Assembly: GCA_038363925.1 (NCBI GenBank)
Contig: JAQQWL010000004.1
Span: forward strand, 2,666,001-2,730,000
DNA from: Apiospora phragmitis
Taxonomy: Eukaryota; Ascomycota; Sordariomycetes; Amphisphaeriales; Apiosporaceae
Direction: 5' to 3'
DNA: 64,000 nucleotides
Below, piece after piece: positions 35,113-46,970 of this stretch. The notes under the pieces are model-generated. The model searched no databases and was not told the origin of the DNA. It saw only the letters and a list, made by a program, of their open reading frames with translations. Position numbers and translations under genes: made by a program. The first letter of the stretch is position 1; each line of letters starts with the position of its first letter.

Positions 35113-35352
35113 ATTTACTTTAATCTTTATATAATAAAGTAATTAATTATTAATAATTATAAGCTTATAAATATATTATAATATAATATAAACTTTATAT
35201 AAAATGTTTAAATTAATTACTTAATTTTTTATATATTAAATAATTATTAAAATATATTTCTTAACTAAACGTATTATAATATAAAGCCTTTATAAGGTAT
35301 ACTAGATTCTCTTATAACGATTATAACCGTATCGTTATTTTAATACACCCGG

Positions 35353-35372
35353 GGTTAGTTATTTCTTATTAA
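35353..35372 (+). repeat. Right copy of the 20-base direct repeat flanking the AT-rich island
   Basis: GGTTAGTTATTTCTTATTAA at the right edge of the island, same orientation as the copy at 32053. Confidence 0.6.
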
Positions 35373-38300
35373 CTCGCTAACATGGGCGAGAAGATATCCC
35401 GAGCGTGGCGAGTAACTCACCTTAAAGACGCCCTTGCTATGCATCTCGAATGCACTAAAGCCGCCAATGTCATTTTCTTAACCTTCCATAGGTACATGGT
35501 CGTTTCAAGATTCAACGCTCGTACTGTGTGTGGCTTGCGCTTCTGCATGTCCATTAGCCAATCGCAAGTGGCCATACTTGACCATCGCGAAGTCGATTTC
35601 ATTCCAGGAAACATGAAGCGTTGAAACCTGACGGATGGATGCAGTGAACTTGTCGGTGGCTTGCGATGTGATGATTGCCAATTCATTGAGTAGCTTGATG
35701 GAGGTTGGGGAGTTGATATACGCTGGGAGCTGCTTTTGTGAAAGTTGTTGAGTGATATATATGGGTAGGCAAAGTCTGGGTGTTGGTCAGCATTGCGCTT
35801 TTCTAGAATTCTTCACTACCTGCAAGCCTGCAGCCATCGGGTTCAGCAAATGGCAATGTCTTGTTGTCGCTGCAGTAGCCAGAGGATCGCCAAACCACCT
35901 GTCATGTAACATTGAGATTCATTCCAAGTATTAATTGCCTTAAGAAACCCTGGAAATCACACAGAGTTTAGGGCCCCGAATTGTCGCGACGTGATGCTTG
36001 ATGCTTTGGTGCGTGCTTGCTATGCCAAGATGCCAAAGTCCTAAGGGCACAAACTACTCAACTTGCTAGGTTGCAGTTGCCAGTTAGCGAATCCGCACCG
36101 CATGGTCCGCATGCTAAGTCCTAATGCCGTCCGGCCCCCTGGGCAGCCATTGGCGAATGGTTGATGCTCGGCATTGCAGGCGCGGTCGACTGATATGCAA
36201 CAACTCCTGGCAACGCTTGACATCAATAGTAACCCACACGAGATTCTCGGATGAATTGTTGGCACTTGGGTGACTTGGATGGACTGCCGATAGTGGGTGG
36301 CCCGCTGAATGATGGGCTAAAGAAAGATGAATAGTGGTCCATCTTGCAAGGTATATTCGTGCACGGCGGTGGGTGATCAGCTTTCAAAGACAAATCAGGC
36401 CTATCCAGAGTTTCCCGAATCGGCCACTCCAGAGTACTACGACTACCAGTAAACATGGAGCTCAGACACGAATATGATGCCAAGTCGAATGTGCTCTTGC
36501 AAATTGTGGTGTGTATGTGTCTACAGCAGGTGTGTGTGGGTTGATGTTGGCATTCAGGATCTCCGAAGTTCTGGGTTGCTGGTCACTGGCCAGTCCCTTT
36601 CTTGACGAGATCGGCATCCCTCAAATGGACGTCAGCTGAGCCAGTCAAAACGCAGCAGTGTGGGCCGCCTAGCCCAGAGGAGAAGAGTCTGGGGAAGACA
36701 GGGATGTATCGCCTGCATGGGCAGCCTGGGAATATCTGCGCAAAGTGGCCGCTGTTTTTTCCTAATCAAGCCTTGCTTGGTCCGCGGGTTGGCGTTTTGG
36801 AAGATGCGGATGTCGAACGACACAGACTGAAGGTTTCGAACATGGCGCTGCGTTATTTGATGGCAGTTGCAGAGGTTATCGCCACCGTTGAGCTCATCCC
36901 AAGCTGCAGAAAGAGCTGCGCGCGCGCATAGCGCCAGTAGTAAGCAAAGTGCACTTGAAGAAGTTCTAACATTGAATGATCGTGTATGCCAGGAATTGAA
37001 ATATACAGTTCCAGGCTTGCCGACATACCTGCCAGATGCGTAGTAGCATTGGCACAGAATCGCAATCCGTCCGATGCAGGAAATTTGCTTGCAAAAGTAT
37101 CTCGCCGGGTGCCAGGATGACCACCAGAATATCGCCGCAGAATGGGATGAACTGCCACTTATTGCTTGCACCTGGCCCTGTTTGCTAAGAGGACCGGAGC
37201 AGGCAATCAGCAGTGCAAATTCTTGATGGTATGCAGCGGTAGAGAGTCAAGTATCGGCATTCGTGGTTTTACATGGGTTTCGTTTCCGGGTCTTGTTAGT
37301 GGCCACGCACGCATACATGAGGCTATGAGCAACCCCAGTACAGTGTGTACATGGTCCGAAGCCTAGATGCGATCTGTGATCGATGTAGCTCGGTTCCAAT
37401 GAATGACGAGGATGGGCGATGTTGTCCTGGGCGCGGCCTTGTTTCCGTTGATTATATTGTCGGCGTTGTGGCCGCCCAAGATGGCAGGCATGGGGGAGTC
37501 ATCCGATGTAAGACAGACTGGTTTGCGTACAGTACACGCGCGTGAATTGGATGTGCCACTGGCAGTATGGATAGTATCCATATCGATGGATGTGATGTAA
37601 TTTGGGGGTTCAAGACGATCCATCCCCATTTTCGAAATGAAATGTTGGGGAATTTTGGAGAAGGTAGCTGCTTCCCCATCCGAGGCTCACGAGGTGATAT
37701 TTGGCACCGGCAAAGGAAGGCACCTTTGGCTGGCCAAACCGCGGGATCCTACACGCCGTCGTACCTTGACGCAGCAAAATCGGTATTCATTGCCACTACT
37801 AGACCAACGATCTCGCATGGAAACTTGACGCAGTATCACAGGCAGTAGGTATGTCTCGAACTGAATCGCAGGATCCCAAGCTCGGAAACAAAACATCAAA
37901 CCCAACTAGCCTCGGGACACAGCTCAGACTAAGTAGGATGGTATGGCAGATGGCTGGTGGTGTGAAAGAGGTTTTAGTGCGAGGTAGGGTTCCTGGCGGG
38001 GGGTACTGCTAGTACATACGAAACTCCTGTCCGACCTTTCCCCAGATTGTCTCGCTCGCTCCGTTCAATGGGTGCGCTGTGCGTTATCCCGCATCCAGCT
38101 GGGGTTGGGGCAAGGGGAAGTCGGGATTGGAGTTTGTATCGCTCCCAGAACTCAGAACATCATCTACTAAACGCAAGTCGCACTGGAAAACAGATTATAT
38201 TACTTGCGCATACACATGATATCCAAATTCAATGCAATGGTAGCCGCTTCATCCTTCCTGGCTCATGTTTCGTTCATCGCCTCAAGCTACAACAGCTAAC

Positions 38301-41300
38301 CTACTCGCTTCGACGAGAGCGCCACCAGGTATGCCCGAATGTGGAACTGGGCCAAATTAATTGCAGTGTCGTATAGGCAATGCGGGTGAATATGTTTCCG
38401 TTCACTAAAAAGCTCAGATACACCTCTGCAATGTCACTCGGCTTACCGGTCCCGTCATGAGCACGGGTTAGAGCATGGCATGGGGGGAATGACGCGCGCG
38501 TGCATCTCATCTGAACAGCTCAGACGTGAGCGATCGGATTGAATCGCATCGAACCAATGTGTGTTGTTCCCGTCTGGTTACCATCGTCGTTCGCCCATTG
38601 CATGCTGGGATTCAAAGAATCCAATAGTTGTGCAGGCTGAGAGGGCCAGGAGGGCGTACACGAAAGCCGTGGAGTCAGTTCATGTGGCCGGCCCCAACCC
38701 CTTGAGCCGTTGGTAACCCCCCGGTCTGCCCGTGCTGCTGTCACATATCAAGTACCTACATGATGTAGGTTATGTAGCACGTTGGATCGGGACAATGCTC
38801 GGCTCCAAAATCCCGAGAACCGATGTCACTGTGGGCATACAGTAAGCTACCTGCCCAGCTAATAACACCAAGATGAATACCCCGGAGACGCTATCAGTTC
38901 ATCTTGGTTCGTGAAATGTTGAGTCCCAGTAATTGAGGCTATGCTTTGGCAAGAAAAGTGCAGAAAGTCCGACGTATCCTGATAATGGCAGATGGCCCAC
39001 AGGCTAGATCCGTCTTGTGGGTAGCAGTCAGGAAGCCAGCGACAGCACGAGTATGAGTATGTCAGTCACGCTACTATTGCTGCCTTGGCCGCACTCCGCC
39101 AGTAAGATGAAGGAGCAGGACCGGGGTCGCCTGCAGCTGGTAGATTGCATGCCTGCAATGTAGCATTGAGAGTTGAGAGAATTATAGAGTACGGAGTAGA
39201 TCACCGTTGATCATCAATGTAACGACGGACGGTAGTCTAGAGCTTCAGCCAGGCTCTGGCCCTTCCTCGTGTGCCGAATTGCTTAAGCACACGTGCAGAA
39301 CCACAAGCTGACTGACAGCTCGAATAGTTCATCAATATCTACATGTAGATGTCGTAATGACAGGCCGGAACGTCTCTCTTCCCTCGGTGAGGGGTGAGGA
39401 AGACGATCTCCAGCCCGACATGCAACACGAACACGTTCAAGGCTCATCATCATATGTAGTGGTAAGTTGTGGTAGTGGGGCGCGCCGGGCAAGAAGAGGC
39501 TGCGATACGCGCGAGCTTCCTGAATCCAGCAAATCAAGCTGAACCTCTGAGACAGGACCCACTAAGGTACATACGACATTCACAGTCGGCGCCAAGCGTA
39601 CCCTAGCTACATGCCACCATGCTATGCTGTCTTCACCAAAATGCAAATCAGAATTCGTGGTTGGTTGTGTTGTATTAATAGCTCATCCAGGGTCTGGCCT
39701 TTTGGACGCTAACGGAAATCCAAGATTGTGCAAAGATCGACATGCCACTCGTCGTAATCCAGTGCGAGACAAAATAGGGCAACCGGTTGGCTTATTTACG
39801 TCAGCTCTTTGTCAACACCTTGTATCAACGCAGATGCCAGTACAGTACTGTAATAGAAAAGAAAATAGTAGGCAACGAGGCAACTAACTGCACCATCTAT
39901 CCTCTGCCATCCGTTTCTGCAGGGGCTGCCGTGGCTGCTGTGTGGCTTACTCCGAGCCAATGAGAGCTCGTGTGTGTTATTGGAACTACTGCCCTGCTAC
40001 TGCCACTGCCATTTGGTGATAGTTTTCATATGGCACACCATAACTGTCGATAGTATACCACCTAAGTAGACGGCGCCGGAGTGCACAAACCAGAAAGCCG
40101 ACGGTTCGCGTATCTGCCCCGATCGTCTCGTCGCCCACTTGACATCAAGCTTGAAAAAAAGGTTGGGCTCTTCATAATTCCGCCAGCCGCCCTTCTGGTC
40201 CGCAATATCTGGACCTCGGCCACTCCCTACCACTATCCAGAGATATGTAATCCACGCCGCCTGCTCCCCAAAGAAGTGTGGCCGATTCACTACCGGTTCA
40301 CACCTTCGCACTTGAAGACTAGTCCCAGCGGGTGTAGGTATGGTGTTGAAAGTGATGTCGTCGGGCCATCCATTTTCGGATGACCTTCGGTCTTTGCGTG
40401 GCATGGCCCATACGGCCTTACCACCCTCCTACTCTGGCCGCAAAGCTACTGGCAGCCGGCGAAGCGACAGGAACGTACGTACCTGCACACCGGTTGCCAA
40501 GACATATTGATATCACGCAACTCGTGGTGATCATGTAGCTCGTAATGTGGTCGACAGACCGTGGGGCACCGTCCAGATATGGATGGATGGATGCGACCAT
40601 ATCCGCCACAATCCGTAGTAAAGCCGGCCTGCGCTGGCTGGAGTCTGGCTCGACCCGATATGAATCCCAGATTACACGGAACATCTGCCAACTATAGAGA
40701 AACGGGCAAGGCGCAGAAAGCAGGAAGCAGGACAGGGCCAGTCACCACAAACCGGAGAGGATGCGACGAGGACGGTGGACAAAGCCCACCACACCTTTTT
40801 CACCCTGCAGCTTGGCGGACCAGTCACATCCCACCTTCAGAATTGCCCCTCCAAGGGTCCTCGCTTTTTTCTTAATTGCATTGTTCATGGAGCCCTGCAC
40901 ACCAGGACGCTCCTGGCTGGAAAGAGAAGACTACCTACTCGATAGCATTGCGAGCGCTGTTGCTGGCGAATTGACCCAATCCTACGTTGCAAATAAGCTT
41001 CGCGATTTCTTGATCTATCTGGGATCATGGTTCCTATACGACACCGCCTTTTGCCCTCTGAGCTCAGCGTTTACCGTCGCCTAATGTATCCATGATATAA
41101 GCGGGGAGGGATATCAGGAAATCCGAAATAGTGAAACGCACTTGGGAAACAGCAAAAGGGCAAGCAGTTTGTATTACAAAGCATATCGGAGCCGCGACGT
41201 AATAAGGGCCAGGGTCGGTCGAGCTACTGTATGCAGCTGCGTACCTACTTGGGCATGGTATGGTCCAGGGCGAGATGGCCCATGGGAAACGAGATTGGAA

Positions 41301-41935
41301 ACCTGGGAGCTTTCTGTCGCTCTCGTTCGTCGCTCATGCTTCGCTCGTGGATTGACTTTGGGTCTAGGTCAGAGTCAAGAGCCCGTGTACGCGCCGGCCA
41401 GGTAGACTCTACCCTGCACGAGAGGCGTCCTTGTGACCAAAAATCCTACTCCACAATGGATAGCCTCCGATGAACCCTGAAGGGGGCCAGTCAGCGTGCG
41501 TGTTGGGCACGCGGCTATGAGAATCTGGGAGCGGAATCCCCTGTCGCTCGCTCTGTTTTCCATGCTGCGTCCCTGGCTCGACTACCTCCAGAGACGTCAG
41601 TCCTGAGGCAGAAAGTACCGGTACTACACGACTAAGGTAACTCTCGCCGGCACCAAAAGAGGACCCAACCTACCACTCGCACACGCTGCACAAATGTGCA
41701 ACCCAATGCCTGCCTACCCGGGCAAGTTCGCCAAGTTCGCCAGCCAAAATGTATGTACCTCGCAAGCTCACTTGCGTACATATGGAAACAAGCCGGCTAT
41801 GTGTATGTCGCAAGTCGTAATAATATTAGCAGTAGTAGTAGCAGCAGCAGCGATATCTGTTATGGTTTTGCTCGGGTGCTATTGATGATAGGGATGTAGC
41901 TGTTGAAAGCGTCGCACTGTGACACTGCCTGGCCT

Positions 41936-41937
41936 CC

Positions 41938-41983
<46 letters not shown>

Positions 41984-41993
41984 CCATGCCATG
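41936..41993 (+). repeat. Hexanucleotide repeat (CCCATG)8
   Basis: Eight tandem CCCATG units followed by two CCATG units. Simple-sequence repeat in non-coding DNA about 1.2 kb upstream of the zinc-finger gene. Confidence 0.9.
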
Positions 41994-42148
41994 CCAGTTT
42001 GATGCCATGCACAGATGGAAAGGCTGGTGGTGCTGCAGCATCAGGTCTAGTCGAATGAATGTCATCCAACACCAGACAGACACCAGACCAGACCAGACAG
42101 ACCCTTTTCTCGGGGTGCCAATAGTGTCGTAGTGCGTATGTGCGTGTA

Positions 42149-42168
42149 TGTGTGTGTGTGTGTGTGTG
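42149..42168 (+). repeat. (TG)10 microsatellite
   Basis: Uninterrupted TG dinucleotides within the presumed leader or promoter of the zinc-finger gene. Confidence 0.9.
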
Positions 42169-43139
42169 CCTGTCTCTTGTCTCTTTCTTCCAGCCGAGCT
42201 CTGACGGATCGACGGACTCTATCTACTACTACCTCTCTACACTGTTTTCGAAACTCTCGACCTCCAAACATTTGCTTCGATTCCCTCCGTCCCCCAAGAG
42301 CCATTGCTTTCCCTCCTTCCCGCCTGGCTGGAATCGAAGAGGAAGCTCGAGCGAAACAAAACGAGGCGAACCGAATTGAACCGAATTGATAAGCCGTGTC
42401 CCACCAGTTCACCGACGATAGGCATTGCGCCAATTACACCCAATTACTCGAGCCCAAGCCCGTCACCTCTCCAGTTAACTTGTACATAGCTACTACATAC
42501 CTGTCCTAGCTACTTCCAAGCTGCTTGCTGCTGCTACCTGCCTACCTGGTGGTCTGGCTCCTCCATCCGGCCATTCACGTAACGAGCATTGTCCCAGGCT
42601 GTGGCTACAGTCTCACTTTGAGTGGGAAGGAAGCTGAGAGCAAGAGTAGTAGCAATAAGAGAAGAGAAGAGAAAAGAAAGAGGGTCCCTTCCCTTCCCGC
42701 GTTGTCACCACACGCACGCACGCACGCACGCACTACATACAACGTACACGCACATACATACATAACAACACTCTCTCAGACAGACAGACGGACAGACAGA
42801 CCCGGAACAAGAAAGAGAGAGATCCCAGAGAGTGTGCATTGCCAGGAAGCCCGAGAGAGAGTGTGTGAGAGAGTCTGAGAGAACTGGGGCCCAAATTACC
42901 CCCGCCATAGCCCACCACTCTCGGCCCTTTCATCCCACTTTCCAAAACGCTCAAAGTCAACTTTACCTGCCAACCTACTCACAGCTTCTCTGCTCAATTA
43001 TTCGATCTGCCCCTCGATTGATTCGAGTCACAAAACGACCTCAAGAGTCGAGTTTAGGGAATACAGCTTAGACAACCACCCACTCACGAAACCAAAAAAC
43101 AAAACAAACTTCACCCAAGATTCCTCTCTCTCGGTCGTT

Positions 43140-46100
43140 ATGTCCAATTCTTCTCCTCCCGCCGCCCCGGCCGAGAATGCTGTCAACAACGAGGGTATGG
43201 AGCCATTTCCCGTCTGTTCCCTTGTCTGCCTGTTGAGCGAGTTGCCCCTCACTAGAGCTTCATCCCACCACCCACCATCCACACCCTGCCACGCTGCTCT
43301 GGTTGCCGGGAACGACGACATGTCAATCCGCAACGCGACGCAGCAGTGCATCCAAGCCCAGCCCAATTTAAGCTTGAAACTCTTTTGGCTTGACTATTTG
43401 CTTCCTCCCGCCGCCAATGATGACTGACTAGAAACAATTGTGAAGCTTCGACAATCACCGTGAACACGGCAAAGGCGCCCGCCAACAACTTCCCGCCCCC
43501 CAAGACCGACAAGCCGCGCCCTCACACCTGCCAGACCTGCCAACGTGCATTCGCCCGTCTCGAGCACTTGAAGCGACATGAGCGCTCCCACACCAAAGAG
43601 AAGCCCTTTGAGTGCCCAGAATGCACGCGATGTTTCGCCCGCCGTGACCTCCTGCTCCGACACCAGCAGAAGCTGCATCAAACAACCACCCTTCATCGCG
43701 GCCGAGGAATCGTCGCGAGAGCGCCAGCGGTGCTGCTACGGGCCAGAGCCGGGCCCGGAAGAACAGTGTCGCTAGCACGGCTACAACGGCGACCACTGCT
43801 GCTGGCGGCAACTCGTCTCATGTGAGGCCTCGTGCAAACACAATAAGTCATGTTGATGGCAGCCACATGTCCATGATGGCCCAAGCCAGTGCGAATGTGG
43901 CCAGGAGCCATGCACAGCCTACACACAGCCGTCATGCTAGCCTGGTGGGCTTCCCCCAGCATCATAGCATTGACCAAGCCTTTGGCGGCATGTCCTCTGT
44001 TATGGGACATCGCGGTATTCACCATGGCCTGCCCAAGCTAGAGACCCATGGTATCAATAACCTGGACTTCAATACTGCCTTGAGGACGGCTCCGCCCCTG
44101 CAGTTCGGGCAGCCTGACTTCGATTTTGAAGGTCTCCTCTTCGGACAGCCTGGTTCTTCCACCATCAACCCCAATGCCCTTCATTATAGCGAGTCTCCCC
44201 ATTCCATGGCCATGGACCCTACCTCGCCATTTGGCAATGGGCTAGCTGATGTACCAACGAGCCAGCACCTCGATGACACGTTTGATTGGCTTACGGGCTT
44301 TGAGCAAAATATGTCCTTCAACAACCCAAATGAAAACGCCGTGGATGGCTCGTCACCGTCCGCTATGAGCACCACTAGCCAGAGCGGCATCAGCGACGTC
44401 ATGCTGGACGGGTCCAACCACCACCCGGTCGTAACCACATCTTCGAGCTCCATCTGGCAGCCTGCGGTGAGCATGGGACCTCCCATGAACCCCTTCAGCA
44501 TGGACATGAACGGCTCCGTCTTCCCCGACCTCATGACCGGTGCTCCCGTTTCGCCGCAACCTCCGCACAAGACCATGAACGACGTATACTTCTCCACGCC
44601 GCCGCCTTCCATGAGCTCACTCAGTCCATCGCTCGTGCCGGGCCTCAACACGCAAAACCTCAACCAGGCCATGAACTTTGGCACCGGCCCAGAGACACCC
44701 ACCTCGATGAATGGCACTCATCAAGGCCCATCTCCAGTGAGTACCATCACTGACGCCACGAGGGCAGCCATCGTGCATGCACTTTCACAATGCGCACCCT
44801 TCGGTGGTCGAAAGTATTCCTTCACCACGCCAAACTCCCCGCTATCCCCCCAATATCAGGCGAACACGGACAACGTTCCGGAGTATGCCCGGTGTCTCCC
44901 TAGCACCCATGAGCTGCAACGATATGTCGGGAGCTACCTCCGCTTTTTCCATCCCCATCTACCTTTCCTACATGTACCAACTCTATCCTTTGACGTACCA
45001 TCTCAGCCTTCCAGCGGCAGGACTAACACTGTCGGAGGCAGCGGATGCTTGATTTTATCCATGGCAGCGATCGGTGCCTTGTATGAGAAGGAGCACACGC
45101 AATCCAGGGAGTTATTCGAAATGGGCAAAAAAATGATACAATTATATCTTGAAGAAAGACGAAAAGCCGACGTCCGAAAGGCAGATTTCCGCCGGACCCC
45201 CATGTCCGACCATGGTTCACAAAATTCGGAGAATGCGGTTCACACCCCGGTTTGGCTGGTGCAGGCCATGTTACTCAATGTCATATATGGGCACAATAGT
45301 GGTGATAAAACGGCCAGCGATATTGCTTCCACCCATTCGGCAGCACTGGTCAGTCTCGCCCAAGCGGCCGGTTTATTCCGCCAGATGCGGCTCGAGACGG
45401 CCGAGAGTCGCGACCTGCAGATGGGTGATGCGGAGGGTAATTGGGGCGGGATCAAGGCCGAGTCCGAGGAGCAGGCTGAGTGGCTGAGGTGGAAAACCGT
45501 CGAGGAACGCAAACGGACTCTCTACGTGATCTTTATCCTCTCCAGTCTCCTAGTGTCCGGATACAACCATGCCCCTGCCTTGACAAACTCGGAGATTCTC
45601 CAGGACCTGCCATGCGACGAGGAGTTCTTTGCTGTTGAAAGTACCGCCGCGTTCCAATTGAAAGGCGGTGTTAGGGCAGCCGGCCACAACCGCATGACAT
45701 TCCACGAGGCCCTGGGTGAGCTTTTACGCACAAATGAAAAGCAGCAAAAGCTTGCGCTTCACAGTACGGGCCAGCCGTTCGGCTCCATGGTCAATATGGA
45801 TGACATTCCTAAAAGCGAATTGAAGCCAAGTACGTTTGGCTGCTTGATCCTGATAAATGCTTTACACAACTATATTTGGGAGACGAGACAGCGACACCAT
45901 AACAAAGTGTGGACAAATGAAGAAACCGAAAAAATGCACCGTCACATTGAACCCGCCCTGAAGGCATGGCAGGCAGCTTGGGCGAGCAATCCCCATCACA
46001 GTCTCGAACGGCCCAACCCGTTTGGCATGGGACCACTGTCAGCTGATGCCATTCCGCTCCTGGATCTTGCCTATGTGCGCCTGTTTGTGAATTTGTCGCG

Positions 46101-46970
46101 CTCCAAGGAGAAGTTCTGGCAGCGGGACTGGGATGGATTGGCCGAGGAGCTCTCTCGTGGGAATGAGATTGTCCAGCATGCCGAACACTCGCCGGAATCT
46201 AACAACGACTCGGTCAACGAGGCCTCGGACGCCTCCGCGACTAGCTCGGTTTTCGTCGACTCGCCGCTAACACAGTCGTCATCACCCGATTTCTCTACCG
46301 CCAAGTTTCCTCCGCCAATGCCCGCGCCCCAGCGACGACAATCTCAGATTTCCAGCCGCACCATCTCGAAGCGTGAGAAGCACCTTCGCAAAGCCGCATT
46401 CTATGCCGCTGATTCTCTCGCCATGGCGGACAAACTTGGAGTGACGTTGGCAGACTTCACCAGCAGAGAGTTGCCCATGCAGTCTGCCATGTGTGCTTTC
46501 GATTGTGCTCAAGTCTTGGCCGAATGGGTGGCCACTCTACAGGATCGCGTAGGACGCTATCTTGGCATCATCGGACAAGACGAGGTCGACTTGACCCAGG
46601 TACCAGCAATTATGCTGCTGGAGGACGAAGATGTGAAGCTGCTTTCCAAGGTTCAGGAGGTACTAGCCAGCGCCGAAATGAAAGTGAACCTGGACCTCGT
46701 CAGCGGCAATGTGAGCAGTGGCATGGTGCAGATGGATGACCACAATGGATATGCGGCCAAAGTTCTCAGGTTAACAGCGTACATGCTTGATAAGTCTGCT
46801 GTGTGGCCCAGTAAGTTATACTCCCTTTTGGTTGCCGGAATGGCCTTTCCTCTGCATTGGCTTGTGTCAACTAACCACGTATAGTTACCCATCTCATGGC
46901 ACGTTGCCTCGAAACCCATTCGAATCACATGAGAGCCCGAGCCGAAAAGTCAGTGGTATCAAGCGAGTAA
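43140..46970 (+). CDS. Adr1-like C2H2 zinc-finger transcription factor with fungal_trans domain
   Basis: Nuclear regulator of about 1168 aa. Exons: 43140..43194, 43446..46810, 46885..46970; the first intron is 251 nt with an AAG acceptor after TGACTGAC, the second is 74 nt. Two adjacent C2H2 fingers of the Adr1 type lie at 47-67 (CQTCQRAFARLEHLKRHERSH) and 75-96 (CPECTRCFARRDLLLRHQQKLH). A long Met/Pro/Ser/Asn-rich region follows, then a fungal-specific middle homology region (about 400-800: YVGSYLRFFHPHLPFLHVPT, KRTLYVIFILSSLL). The last exon encodes ITHLMARCLETHSNHMRARAEKS. The frame is lost at the CCC run 43689-43691, just after finger 2; one more C gives TTTPSSRPRNRRESASGAATG and joins the two frames. 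Adr1 relatives govern carbon, lipid or amide catabolism (AmdX in Aspergillus), but the target here is unknown. Confidence 0.88.

Larger units (their letters stand above)
32053..35372. repeat. AT-rich, RIP-mutated island
   Basis: About 3.3 kb of very AT-rich DNA with sharp edges against normal-composition flanks. CpA and TpG are almost absent while CpG is retained: in 33001-33060, for example, there is no CA and no TG but several CG. That is the signature of repeat-induced point mutation. It contains a recognisable Fot1/pogo-type element (32812-34676), a second unidentified RIP-mutated sequence around it, and an unmutated GC patch (34944-35108). The edges carry a 20-base direct repeat. Confidence 0.9.
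35373..43139. other. Long gene-poor region, then a repeat-rich leader of the zinc-finger gene
   Basis: No supported gene in 7.8 kb. Base composition is normal and not RIP-like, frames are short (longest 179 codons, 36632-37171, minus, unrecognised). From about 42.1 kb the sequence becomes pyrimidine- and microsatellite-rich (TG, CACG, GACA and AGAG runs). That is common in promoters and long 5' leaders of fungal regulatory genes and fits the zinc-finger gene starting at 43140. Confidence 0.5.

Noticed and set aside
36632..37171. 179-codon minus-strand open frame in the gene desert
   Set aside because: Cys/Ser/Arg-rich sequence without domain or codon bias; looks like a chance frame.
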